Assembly: GCA_900540735.1 (NCBI GenBank)
Contig: UQHB01000009.1
Location: 9,641 to 73,640 of the forward strand
From: an uncultured Megasphaera sp.
Lineage (GTDB): Bacteria; Bacillota; Negativicutes; Veillonellales; Megasphaeraceae
Direction: 5' to 3'
Length of the DNA stretch: 64,000 bases
A model generated the notes under the pieces. It did no database searches, was not told where the DNA came from, and saw only the letters and a list, made by a program, of their open reading frames with translations. Made by a program: the position numbers and the translations under genes. Position 1 is the first letter of the stretch, and each line of letters opens with the position of its first letter. Below are positions 26,064-34,652 of the stretch, piece by piece.

Positions 26064-26167
26064 GAAATCACCTCCTCTTTTGGACTTATGACCCTTCCCA
26101 AAGAAGGGCTAGGAGCTTGATGCAGTTCAAGCTTTTTGATTATATCATACTGCTTCATAAATTTCAA
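26064..26167 (-). promoter_or_regulatory. rpsF promoter and structured leader
   Basis: On the minus strand TTGAAA (26162-26167) and TATAAT (26139-26144) are exactly 17 bases apart. The ~68-base leader holds two hairpins: AGCTTGA/TCAAGCT and CCCTTC/GAAGGG. An S6:S18-binding autoregulatory element is known in rpsF leaders of many bacteria, and the second hairpin is a candidate, but I could not match the full motif. Confidence 0.6.
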
Positions 26168-26234
26168 CTCTTTTTATAGAGAATTAGACGTGTTACAGTA
26201 GAACTAATTATTGTGAACGAAGGGAGACAATACC

Positions 26235-27107
26235 ATGAACGTAAGGATTCCAGAAAAATACAGAATGGTCGCTGCTGATGCAACGCTATTACTCATTGCT
26301 TCCATTTGGGGCGGCGGCTTTATTGCCTCGAAAGAAGCACTGGCAACGATGCCTTCCTTTGGCGTCATGGCGGCGCGCTTTCTCTCGTCGGCACTGGTCA
26401 TGTTCGTCCTCTTTCACCGCACGATTTTAGCACATCATAGCAAAAAAGACATTTTCTTTGGTGTCGTCATCGGCGTGATTCAATTCATTGCCTTTATCTT
26501 TCAGCTCGAAGGGTTGAGTTTGACGACCGTTGAAAAGCAGTCTTTCCTGATTACGTCGTATGTTATCTTCGTGCCTTTCCTTTCATGGATAGCCACGCGC
26601 CAACGCATTCGTAAACTCGATATTGTCTGTGCAGTCCTGGCTGTCATCGGCCTGGGGCTCCTCTGTTTAAAGCCAGAAAATTTGACCTTCCAGCTCGGCG
26701 ACATTTTGTCCGTCATTGCAGCCCTCTTTTTTGGCATTCAAATCGTCTACGTAGCAAACTTCGTCAAAGGTGCAAACATGATTAGTATGAGCTTCTTTCA
26801 GCTCGCTACGATTGGCATCTTAGGCCTGCCCTTTTCCGGGATTTCAGGCATTACAAGCGGCGACATGAATGCTTTCTTAGGCATTGCGTACCTCGCCCTC
26901 TTTAACACGGCCTTTGCCTTTTCAGCACAAAATATTGCCCAGCAATACACGACAGACGCGCATGCATCGCTCCTCATTTCTTTTGAATCGGTCTTTGGCT
27001 TTTTGCTGGCTGTTTGGTTTTATGGCAGCGTCGTGACAGGTCAAGAAATCGTCGGCTGTGTCTGCATGCTCGCAGCAGTGCTCTTATCTAACGTCAAGAA
27101 AGGATAA
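26235..27107 (+). CDS. EamA/DMT-family transporter
   Basis: A 290-residue membrane protein with about ten hydrophobic helices in two EamA repeats. The first helix includes TLLLIASIWGGGFIASKEAL, a typical DMT start; the second repeat opens with GDILSVIAALFFGIQIVYVANFVKG and ends with FESVFGFLLAVWFYG. These proteins export or import small metabolites such as amino acids; the substrate here is unknown. The ribosome site is GAAGGGAGAC. Single gene. Confidence 0.88.
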   Translation: MNVRIPEKYRMVAADATLLLIASIWGGGFIASKEALATMPSFGVMAARFLSSALVMFVLFHRTILAHHSKKDIFFGVVIGVIQFIAFIFQLEGLSLTTVEKQSFLITSYVIFVPFLSWIATRQRIRKLDIVCAVLAVIGLGLLCLKPENLTFQLGDILSVIAALFFGIQIVYVANFVKGANMISMSFFQLATIGILGLPFSGISGITSGDMNAFLGIAYLALFNTAFAFSAQNIAQQYTTDAHASLLISFESVFGFLLAVWFYGSVVTGQEIVGCVCMLAAVLLSNVKKG

Positions 27108-27114
27108 AATAAAT

Positions 27115-27767
27115 TTAATCTACCCAAGCACTTACAAGCGTAACCGTTTTATTGGGGTGAAATTGGTATATAGCTTTTCCATGAATAAATCCGTCATCCA
27201 AAAACTGACCGGCCAACAGGCCATCTTCTAATTTTCCATGCCATTGTTGTACAGCTTGCAGTGCCGCTTCATCTAAGAAGACATTGCCTGAACTTTCTGT
27301 AATATACGCATGCACTACCTTGAATCGATAGTGTTGACAGTCCATATTTTATCATGACGTGTTTCGACTCGTTTTGTATTTTTATCATAGTCATACGTGA
27401 CAATCTTTTGTTCCTGTCCCATCGTATAGTCTGTTTCAAAATCTATTTTACCATCATCACCATAATACTGAGACGGCCCATTAAGGGTCGCATTCGTATA
27501 GGATACGGAAGATGTTAAGATACCTTTATCATTAAATGATTTGGATACACCATTAGCGTACGAAGTTTCCTTATGTACATTACCATTTTTGAAAAAGGTT
27601 TTAGACACGCCTTCTAAATTGCCCGTAGTTTCATCGTAATTCCACGTAGCAGCTACTTGTTTCTTATCCGTGTAGTAGTACTGCGACAGTTATGCCGCAT
27701 CAGCCGTGCCGACACCAACACTTACGGCCATTGCAGCTACTGCCAGCCATGCTCGTATATGCTTCAT
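27115..27767 (-). pseudogene. Exported MORN/YwqK-like repeat protein, nonsense and frameshift mutated
   Basis: The minus-strand ATG at 27767 starts a clear signal peptide (MKHIRAWLAVAAMAVSVGVG, then TADAA), immediately followed by an in-frame TAA. The same frame continues downstream without further stops through repeats such as KTFFKNGNVHKETSYANG and GPSQYYGDDGKIDFETDY, which look like the MORN-type repeats of YwqK-family proteins. At about 27320-27340 the frame shifts, and the remainder (VVHAYITESSGNVFLDEAALQAVQQW) resembles a TonB C-terminal-like domain and ends at 27115. One stop and one frameshift separate it from a working gene of about 217 codons. It could be recent decay; sequencing error would be the alternative. 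Confidence 0.72.
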
Positions 27768-27861
27768 TCGAAATCCCCCTCATACCAATCAATTATTTTA
27801 ACATCTTCTATCAAAAGTATACGCTTATTACGCTTATTATGTCTCTAATACTAGTCAATAC

Positions 27862-27892
27862 AAAAAGGAAGCCACTTTCGTGACTCCCTTTC
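27862..27892 (-). terminator. Intrinsic terminator after purL
   Basis: On the minus strand AAGGGAGTCAC and GTGGCTTCCTT form a hairpin with GU pairs and a GAAA loop, followed by a T run. Bases 27768-27861 hold nothing else recognised. Confidence 0.75.
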
Positions 27893-27900
27893 GTCATATC

Positions 27901-30900
27901 TTATTTAAAGTATTCTACGCCAGCTTTGAAGATTGGCTGTAATTTATTACCTGCAATATTTTCAAAAATATCGTTTGCACTGAACCGTTCTGTATGGCCC
28001 ATCTTACCGAGGACACGACCATCAGGGCTCGTAATCCCTTCGACAGCCATGACGGACTGATTCGGGTTGTACGTGCTATCGTACGTTGCGTTGCCGTTGA
28101 GGTCGACGTACTGCGTTGCAATCTGACCTTTTGCAGTGAGTTCTTTAATCTGTTCTACTGTCGCTACGAAGCGGCCTTCGCCGTGAGAAATAGCGATAGA
28201 ATGAACGTCGCCGGCTTTTACGTTACTGAACCACGGACTCATGGTGGAGACCACTTTCGTTTCGACCATGCGCGACAAGTGACGGCCAATGGTGTTGTAC
28301 GTCAAGGTCGGGCTGTCTGCGCGGAGAGGCTGTACGTGGCCATACGGCAAGAGGCCCAGTTTAATGAGTGCTTGGAAGCCGTTGCAAATGCCGAGAGCGA
28401 GGCCGTCCCGTTTATAAAGGAGCGTTTCGAGAGCGTCTGCCAGTTTCGGGTTACGGAAGAGTGTAGCAATGAATTTACCGGACCCTTCTGGTTCGTCACC
28501 AGCACTGAAGCCGCCTGGGAACATAATAATTTGTGCCTGAGCAATGCGTTTCGCCATTTCATCAATAGATTCTTCCAAATCTTGCGGCGTGTTGTTGCGA
28601 AGTACCATGACATCAGCCGTAGCACCAGCACGAATGAAGGCTTTAGCCGAGTCGTATTCGCAATTCGTGCCCGGGCATACAGGAATGAAGACGCGCGGTG
28701 TGCCGAACGATTCTGCCCGTTTCGGACCGTATGTCGTAAAGAGCGGCAACGTTGCATCGCCTGTTGCGCTTTCACTCTGAATGGGGAATACTTTACTGAG
28801 CGGTTCTTCCCATGCAGCTTGCAAATCAGCGAGGGCAATCTTCACATCGCCAACAGTCATGTTGCCGTCGCCACGAGTGAGGCCGACGCGGCTGACATGG
28901 TCACGACGTACCCATTCGACAGCTGTATTTGTATCCGTTTCGACGAGGATAGCACCGTAACGGAGATTGAATAATTCTTGTGTCGGGAAAGCACCATTGA
29001 TTTCTACGCCAATGCGATTACCAAACGCCATTTGCGCAATATCAGCAGCTACACCGCCTTGGCCGACTGCATGCATGGCTTTGATTTTGCCGTCAAGGAC
29101 TGCTTGATGGAGGAAATCGCATGTATCTTTAAAGACATCAAAGTCCGGCATATCTTCTCCATCACGCGGTAAATCAAAGAGGAGGACTGCATTGCCTGGC
29201 TGTTTGAATTCCGGCGAAATGATGTGATTCGTTTTTTCTGGAACAATAGCAAAGGAAACCAGTGTGGGCGGTACAGTGAGGTTTTCGAAGGTACCGCTCA
29301 TGCTGTCTTTACCGCCAATAGCAGCGACTTCCATCGCTTGTTGAGCAACGTATGCACCGAGGAGAGCACTAACCGGCTGGCCCCAAGCTTTTTCATTCGT
29401 CCCAAGGCTCTGGAAGAATTCTTGCATCGTAAGATACACTTTCTTGCGGTCACCGCCGAGGGCAACGAGTTTGGCAATAGACTGGACGACTGCATAGAGT
29501 GCGCCGTGGAAAGGACTCCAAATAGCTAAATCCGGGTCATAACCGTGCGTAAAGATGCTTGCTGTCGTCGTATTTCCATTGAGGACAGGAATCTTCGCAA
29601 CCATACCTTCGACCGGAGTCTTCTGGTATTTACCACCAAAGGGCATAAGGACTGTACGCGCACCAATCGTGCTGTCGAACCGTTCTGCAAGGCCTTGTTC
29701 GGACGCAATATTGAGAGTACCCATAGTTTTGAGCCACGTGTCTTTGACATCTTTTACTTCTGGAGCTGTAAAGAAGTCTTTATCTTCCGGAGCAACGACG
29801 AGGGCTTTCCGATGCTGTGTTACGCCGTTCGTATCGAGGAAGGCACGCGTAATATTGACGACGTTCTGGTCGCGCCAATGCATGACGAGCCGTTTCGTAT
29901 CTGTTGCGACAGCGACGATAGTTGCTTCCAAGTTTTCTTCAGCAGCGTATTTCATGAATTCATCGATATGTTCCGGAGCAACGACGACTGCCATCCGTTC
30001 TTGCGATTCGGAAATAGCCAATTCTGTGCCGTCGAGACCTTCATATTTCTTCGGTACTTTATCGAGGTTGATGTCGAGGCCGTCTGTTAATTCGCCAATA
30101 GCAACGGACACACCGCCTGCACCAAAGTCATTGCACCGTTTAATGAGGACCGTTACTTCATGACGACGGAAGAGACGCTGAATTTTCCGTTCTGTTAAAG
30201 GATTCCCTTTTTGTACTTCTGCACCGCACGTTTCGAGAGATTCGACAGTGTGTTTCTTCGACGAGCCTGTCGCACCGCCGCAGCCGTCACGGCCTGTTTT
30301 CCCACCGAGGAGAATAATAATGTCCCCAGGAACCGGTTCTTCACGGACAACGTTATTCCGCGGAGCTGCACCGAGGACGGCACCGATTTCCATGCGTTTT
30401 GCAATGAAGCCTTGGTTATAGTATTCTTTAACTTCCCCTGTAGCAAGGCCAATCTGGTTACCATAGGAGCTGTAACCTTTGGCAGCACCAGCGGTCAACG
30501 TACGCTGCGGTAATTTGCCGACAAGCGTATCTTTGACAGCTTGCCGCGGGTCGCCAGCACCAGTAACGCGCATAGCTTGGTATACATAGGCACGGCCGCT
30601 CAAGGGGTCACGGATACAACCACCGAGGCATGTTGCTGCACCGCCGTACGGTTCGATTTCGGTCGGATGGTTGTGCGTTTCGTTTTTAAATAACAAGAGC
30701 CATTCTTCTTCGACACCATCGACATCGACCGGAACGATAATGGTGCATGCATTGATTTCTTCCGATTCGTCGAGGTTATCCAGTTTACCAGCAGCTTTCA
30801 ATTCTTTGACGGCAATCGTCGCCATATCCATGAGGGTCTGCGGTTTCTGGCGATTCAATTTTTCCCGCGTCGTTTTGTACGCTTCATAAGCCCGTTGAAT

Positions 30901-31644
30901 CGGTGCTGTATAGCGGCCGTCTTCAAAATCGATATGCGTCAATTCCGTCATGAACGTCGTGTGACGGCAATGGTCGGACCAATACGTATCGATGACGCGG
31001 ATTTCCGTAATCGTTGGGTTCCGTTTTTCTTCATCCCGGAAATAAGATTGAACGAATTTCAAATCGTCAAAACTCATGGCAAGGCCCATATGCTGGGACA
31101 ATTCATGCAAGGCTGCATCATCCATCGTATCGAAGCCATCGATAGTCGGTACGTCAGCCGGTTTTTCCCACGCCATATCGAGAGTCGTTGCCGGGTCGAG
31201 CGATGCTTCGCGCGCATCGACAGGGTTAATGCAATAATGTTTAATAGCTGCTACGTCTGCATCAGTCAATTTTCCAGATAAGACGAGGACTTGTGCAGTC
31301 CGGACAACGCTTGTGTTTTTCATGGTCAGCATTTGCAAGCACTGCATAGCCGAATCAGCACGCTGGTCGTACTGGCCCGGTAAGTATTCAATAGCAATGA
31401 CCGTATCATCAGGCTGTGCTGGCAATGTATCGTATACAGCATCTACAGGCGGTTCCGAGAAAATCATATTCTTCGCCGCTTCAAAGGCCTGGTCATCCAG
31501 ACCAGCTACATCATAACGGTGGAAGATTTTTACATCCCTTAAATCTGTAATTAAAACATTTTCCCGTAAATCTGTTAAAAGGCGTTTTGCTTCATCCGCA
31601 AAGGTTCCTTTTTTGGCAACATACAAACGTCGAATAGACTGCAT
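27901..31644 (-). CDS. purL: Phosphoribosylformylglycinamidine synthase, single-chain (PurL/PurQ fusion type)
   Basis: A 1247-residue enzyme of purine synthesis that converts FGAR, glutamine and ATP into FGAM. It is the large single-chain type, with FGAM synthase domains (SDHCRHTTFMTELTHI, FKNETHNHPTEIEPYGGAATCLGGCIRDPL) and a C-terminal glutaminase domain with the nucleophile Cys in LGICNGFQ (about residue 1086) and the SHGEGRF His/Glu motif. Many Firmicutes use separate PurS, PurQ and PurL; the fused form is common in Negativicutes and clostridia. The start is the ATG at 31644 (MQSIRRLYV) behind GAGGGAGG; the earlier in-frame ATG at 31677 has no ribosome site. No other pur gene is adjacent. 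Confidence 0.96.
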   Translation of the reverse strand: MQSIRRLYVAKKGTFADEAKRLLTDLRENVLITDLRDVKIFHRYDVAGLDDQAFEAAKNMIFSEPPVDAVYDTLPAQPDDTVIAIEYLPGQYDQRADSAMQCLQMLTMKNTSVVRTAQVLVLSGKLTDADVAAIKHYCINPVDAREASLDPATTLDMAWEKPADVPTIDGFDTMDDAALHELSQHMGLAMSFDDLKFVQSYFRDEEKRNPTITEIRVIDTYWSDHCRHTTFMTELTHIDFEDGRYTAPIQRAYEAYKTTREKLNRQKPQTLMDMATIAVKELKAAGKLDNLDESEEINACTIIVPVDVDGVEEEWLLLFKNETHNHPTEIEPYGGAATCLGGCIRDPLSGRAYVYQAMRVTGAGDPRQAVKDTLVGKLPQRTLTAGAAKGYSSYGNQIGLATGEVKEYYNQGFIAKRMEIGAVLGAAPRNNVVREEPVPGDIIILLGGKTGRDGCGGATGSSKKHTVESLETCGAEVQKGNPLTERKIQRLFRRHEVTVLIKRCNDFGAGGVSVAIGELTDGLDINLDKVPKKYEGLDGTELAISESQERMAVVVAPEHIDEFMKYAAEENLEATIVAVATDTKRLVMHWRDQNVVNITRAFLDTNGVTQHRKALVVAPEDKDFFTAPEVKDVKDTWLKTMGTLNIASEQGLAERFDSTIGARTVLMPFGGKYQKTPVEGMVAKIPVLNGNTTTASIFTHGYDPDLAIWSPFHGALYAVVQSIAKLVALGGDRKKVYLTMQEFFQSLGTNEKAWGQPVSALLGAYVAQQAMEVAAIGGKDSMSGTFENLTVPPTLVSFAIVPEKTNHIISPEFKQPGNAVLLFDLPRDGEDMPDFDVFKDTCDFLHQAVLDGKIKAMHAVGQGGVAADIAQMAFGNRIGVEINGAFPTQELFNLRYGAILVETDTNTAVEWVRRDHVSRVGLTRGDGNMTVGDVKIALADLQAAWEEPLSKVFPIQSESATGDATLPLFTTYGPKRAESFGTPRVFIPVCPGTNCEYDSAKAFIRAGATADVMVLRNNTPQDLEESIDEMAKRIAQAQIIMFPGGFSAGDEPEGSGKFIATLFRNPKLADALETLLYKRDGLALGICNGFQALIKLGLLPYGHVQPLRADSPTLTYNTIGRHLSRMVETKVVSTMSPWFSNVKAGDVHSIAISHGEGRFVATVEQIKELTAKGQIATQYVDLNGNATYDSTYNPNQSVMAVEGITSPDGRVLGKMGHTERFSANDIFENIAGNKLQPIFKAGVEYFK

Positions 31645-31688
31645 GTCATGACCTCCCTCAAAGTATGTACTATCCATTTTACACGTTT

Positions 31689-31717
31689 AGTATACCTGTT
31701 TTACACGGTCCTGTAAA
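31689..31717 (-). promoter_or_regulatory. Predicted purL promoter
   Basis: On the minus strand TTTACA (31712-31717) and TATACT (31689-31694) are 17 bases apart, in the short gap after the DASS transporter gene. Confidence 0.6.
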
Positions 31718-31725
31718 CGAGAAAA

Positions 31726-33123
31726 TTAAACCAATCCGAGCCAATTCCAATAGGTAATGGCAACAAGTGACATAAAGGCGCAAGCAACAATACTCGTAAT
31801 CAGGCCAGTCTTCATAAGTTCGCCAGACGAAACGAAAGGCGTACTGCAAATGATAGCATTCGGCATGTTGCTCACAGGCAGTAAATACTGGTGCTGCATG
31901 TTCATGCCGAGGATCAAGGCAAAGGCTACAGGATTAATGCCCGTTGCCATGGCGTAAGCAATAATAATGGGGATTAAAGCCGTCGTCTTCGGGCCGCCAC
32001 CCGTAAAGAGGACCTGCATAACCGTTATAATCCAAATAAAGGCGATGACCTGCAGCGTCACGGGCAACGTATGGAGCGGCGAAAAGACGGTGTTAGCAAT
32101 CCACGTGGCCGCCCCGGATGTAACAAGGACAGCCCCTAAAGATAAGCCACCGCCGTATAAGACGAAGACGTTCCAAGGCACTTTCCCTTGCGATACTTTC
32201 CAGTCAATGACACCATGCTTTGGAAAGAGCAATAAAATAATGGCAAATAAACCGACGACAGCAACGGATAATTTCGTAAATGAATCGGTTGCCCATAAGA
32301 GCAGCGTAATAATGAACACGCCGAGCGTATATTTTTCGTCGCGGCTCATGGTGCCGAGTTTTTCAATTTCTTCATTGACATACGTTTGTACATGGTCAAT
32401 CTGTTTAATTTCTGGCGGATACATGAATTGGAGTAATAAGACAATGAGCAAGCTTAAAATAATTGCTGGAGGCCCACCGATTTTAAACCATTCACTCCAA
32501 CTAATGACGTGGCCTGTGGCATCAGCAATCATACCGACTGTAATCGGGTTACCCACGTGCGCCGTGAGGACACCGATACTCATAGCCGTGCCAGCCATAG
32601 CGACAATAAACATCAACGCTTTGACAATATTACTTTTCCCCCGGTCTGCGTTGAATGAACGGCCAATGCCTGTAATAATTGGCAGCATCAAGAGCGTCCG
32701 CGCCGTAATGGACGGCACGAGGAAGGTCAATAAAAGCATAGCTGCAGCTACAGCCCAGTAAACACGGATACAACTGCCTTTCGCCAAGGAAATCAAATGA
32801 ATGGCAATGCGCCGAGACAAACCCACTTCATCCATGACACCAGCCATAATAAAGCCGACGACAATAAGCCAGACCGACGTATTGGCATACCCCGAAAAGG
32901 CCACCTTAACTGGTGCCGCATGAGATAAGGCCAATAAAAAGACAATCATAATCCCACTGAGTGCCCCCTCTACAGCACCAGTGACCCAAACGATAATCGC
33001 AAAAGCACCACAAGCCAAGGCCATCTTCCCTTCATACGGAAGCCCTGTCGGCGTCGGCAAGACCCAGCCGACAATGGCAAAGGCAGCAAAGGCTACAAAA
33101 AGCCAAATTAATTTCTTATTCAC
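31726..33123 (-). CDS. DASS-family (SLC13-type) anion/dicarboxylate symporter
   Basis: A 465-residue polytopic membrane protein. The C-terminal signature GMNMQHQYLLPVSNMPNA and the internal VPSITARTLLMLPI and GGPKTTALIPII segments match the divalent anion:sodium symporters that take up succinate, malate, citrate or sulfate. The start is GTG (33123), behind GAGGGTGATG. The substrate is not readable from the sequence; dicarboxylates are the most likely in this kind of fermentative organism. Monocistronic and separate from purL. Confidence 0.88.
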   Translation of the reverse strand: MNKKLIWLFVAFAAFAIVGWVLPTPTGLPYEGKMALACGAFAIIVWVTGAVEGALSGIMIVFLLALSHAAPVKVAFSGYANTSVWLIVVGFIMAGVMDEVGLSRRIAIHLISLAKGSCIRVYWAVAAAMLLLTFLVPSITARTLLMLPIITGIGRSFNADRGKSNIVKALMFIVAMAGTAMSIGVLTAHVGNPITVGMIADATGHVISWSEWFKIGGPPAIILSLLIVLLLQFMYPPEIKQIDHVQTYVNEEIEKLGTMSRDEKYTLGVFIITLLLWATDSFTKLSVAVVGLFAIILLLFPKHGVIDWKVSQGKVPWNVFVLYGGGLSLGAVLVTSGAATWIANTVFSPLHTLPVTLQVIAFIWIITVMQVLFTGGGPKTTALIPIIIAYAMATGINPVAFALILGMNMQHQYLLPVSNMPNAIICSTPFVSSGELMKTGLITSIVACAFMSLVAITYWNWLGLV

Positions 33124-33328
33124 TACATCACCCTCGTATCATAATAAAGTATATAACACGATGAGTGTACCACCTATTCTTTAACTTCACAATATAAATC
33201 TCTACTTTAATCATAGAAACGTAAGTATTTTGCACGATTTTCTTATACTTTTATTTAATTCCATAATTGCATTAAAATCACGGTACACACGATTTTTAGT
33301 ATATACTATATTTCCTCTAAATCCTTTG

Positions 33329-33357
33329 TTGACTTGCCCAGTAAATCGTATTATTCT
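33329..33357 (+). promoter_or_regulatory. Predicted promoter of xpt
   Basis: TTGACT (33329-33334) and TATTCT (33352-33357) are 17 bases apart. The 5' region 33124-33328 is AT-rich and shows no purine riboswitch core. Confidence 0.5.
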
Positions 33358-33399
33358 GTATTATAATATACTGATGAATAAGGACTTAGGAGGTCTCTC

Positions 33400-33975
33400 A
33401 TGGACGAACTGAAAGCACGCATTTTGGCGGACGGTATTGTCATTGACAACCGTATCTTAAAAGTAGATAATTTCTTAAACCAACAAATCGATACGACCCT
33501 TATTACCCATGTAGGGCAAGAATTTGCCCGTCGTTTTGCCGGTATCCACATCGACCGCATCGTGACCATCGAATCATCGGGCATTGCTGTAGCCTACGCA
33601 GCCTCCATGGCTATGGGCAACATTCCTGTCGTCTTTGCGCGAAAGAAAAAATCCCTGCTCACTGTAGGCGAACAATACACGGCTTCCATCTATTCGTACA
33701 CAAAAGAAGAAACATACACTGCTTCCATTAGCAAGGCTTACTTGCATGCCGGTGAAACAGTTCTCTTAGTAGATGACTTCCTCGCCAGTGGTGCCGCTGC
33801 CTTTGGCCTGGCCGAACTAGTCAAAGAAGCAGGCTGTTCCGTCGCCGGTATTGGCATTGTCATTGAAAAAACCTTCCAGCCAGGACAGCAAAAACTCAAA
33901 GACGCAGGCTATCGCGTCGAATCCTTGGCGCGGATTGCGCGCTTTGAAAACAACGCCCCTGTTTTTGCAGAATAG
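33400..33975 (+). CDS. xpt: Xanthine phosphoribosyltransferase
   Basis: A 191-residue purine salvage enzyme that converts xanthine and PRPP to XMP. The sequence begins MDELKARILADGIVIDNRILKVDNFLNQQ, characteristic of Xpt, and carries the PRPP-binding loop VLLVDDFLASGAAA and the VVFARKKKSLLT segment. Length matches B. subtilis Xpt. GGAGG lies before the ATG. The following gene starts 9 bases after the stop and is probably co-transcribed. Confidence 0.95.
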   Translation: MDELKARILADGIVIDNRILKVDNFLNQQIDTTLITHVGQEFARRFAGIHIDRIVTIESSGIAVAYAASMAMGNIPVVFARKKKSLLTVGEQYTASIYSYTKEETYTASISKAYLHAGETVLLVDDFLASGAAAFGLAELVKEAGCSVAGIGIVIEKTFQPGQQKLKDAGYRVESLARIARFENNAPVFAE

Positions 33976-33984
33976 GAGTATCCC

Positions 33985-34605
33985 ATGAGAGCACAATTTT
34001 TTGACGGCTTCGACTTTGATAAATTTAAACTGAGCATCGTCGCCGTAGAACATGTAAAAGACTTTTTTAATATTGAAGACTTCGGCCTTCATCCCATTAT
34101 GTACAACGAAGCATGCCTCAGAGGCTATACGTGCATTTTCGGCTTTAATGACGAAAAAATGCTGACTCTCCATAAATTATTGACCAACAATAACGGCATG
34201 GAACCGCCAGCCATTGACGGCGTAAAGCCAGAAATCTTTAACGCTCCGGCAGGGAACTTAAAATACGACTTAGACCACGTCATGCACTATAACGGCTCTA
34301 TCCTCATTGCTAACGGCTTCATCGATAAATACTTCGTGCCTTTTGGCTTCCAGCTGCCCCATGCGTTCCGCAAAGTCTATGAACTCACCTTTGACGACGG
34401 TCTCTTCGTCAAAGTTACAGATAAATCGGAAGCAGCCCAAAAACTGCGTATTGAATATCAAGAACCGGTGCCGCCAAAGAAAAAACTGCAAATGAAGCTC
34501 GGCTCGGTCATGCGTAAAAATGAAGAATACGGTTTCGATGACGAAACGATTGCGTCATACATGGATTTGAGTTACGACGCGAAGTATATGTTTGACGATA
34601 AATAA
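33985..34605 (+). CDS. Uncharacterised protein co-transcribed with xpt
   Basis: A 206-residue soluble protein that I do not recognise. It has no signal peptide or membrane segment. The composition is rich in Asp, Phe and Lys; a basic PPKKKLQMKLG stretch lies near residue 160 and an acidic end follows. The start (MRAQFFDGFDFDKFKL) has a TAGGAG site. Nine bases separate it from xpt, and a strong terminator follows, so the two form a dicistronic unit. A role linked to purine salvage is a guess from context only. Confidence 0.75.
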   Translation: MRAQFFDGFDFDKFKLSIVAVEHVKDFFNIEDFGLHPIMYNEACLRGYTCIFGFNDEKMLTLHKLLTNNNGMEPPAIDGVKPEIFNAPAGNLKYDLDHVMHYNGSILIANGFIDKYFVPFGFQLPHAFRKVYELTFDDGLFVKVTDKSEAAQKLRIEYQEPVPPKKKLQMKLGSVMRKNEEYGFDDETIASYMDLSYDAKYMFDDK

Positions 34606-34652
34606 AAATAAGGAATTGCCTTCATGATGAAAGCAATTCCTTATTTTTATGT
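34604..34652. terminator. Bidirectional intrinsic terminator
   Basis: AAAAATAAGGAATTGC and GCAATTCCTTATTTTT form a 16-bp hairpin between convergent genes. Confidence 0.9.

Noticed and set aside
27994..28974. Long plus-strand open frame (326 codons) opposite purL
   Set aside because: It mirrors the purL coding sequence, has no family resemblance and no ribosome site; it is a shadow frame.
31967..32761. Plus-strand open frame of 264 codons opposite the DASS transporter
   Set aside because: Shadow of the transporter gene in an antisense frame.
33124..33399. Purine riboswitch in front of xpt
   Set aside because: The conserved core of the guanine aptamer is absent; only a promoter is visible.
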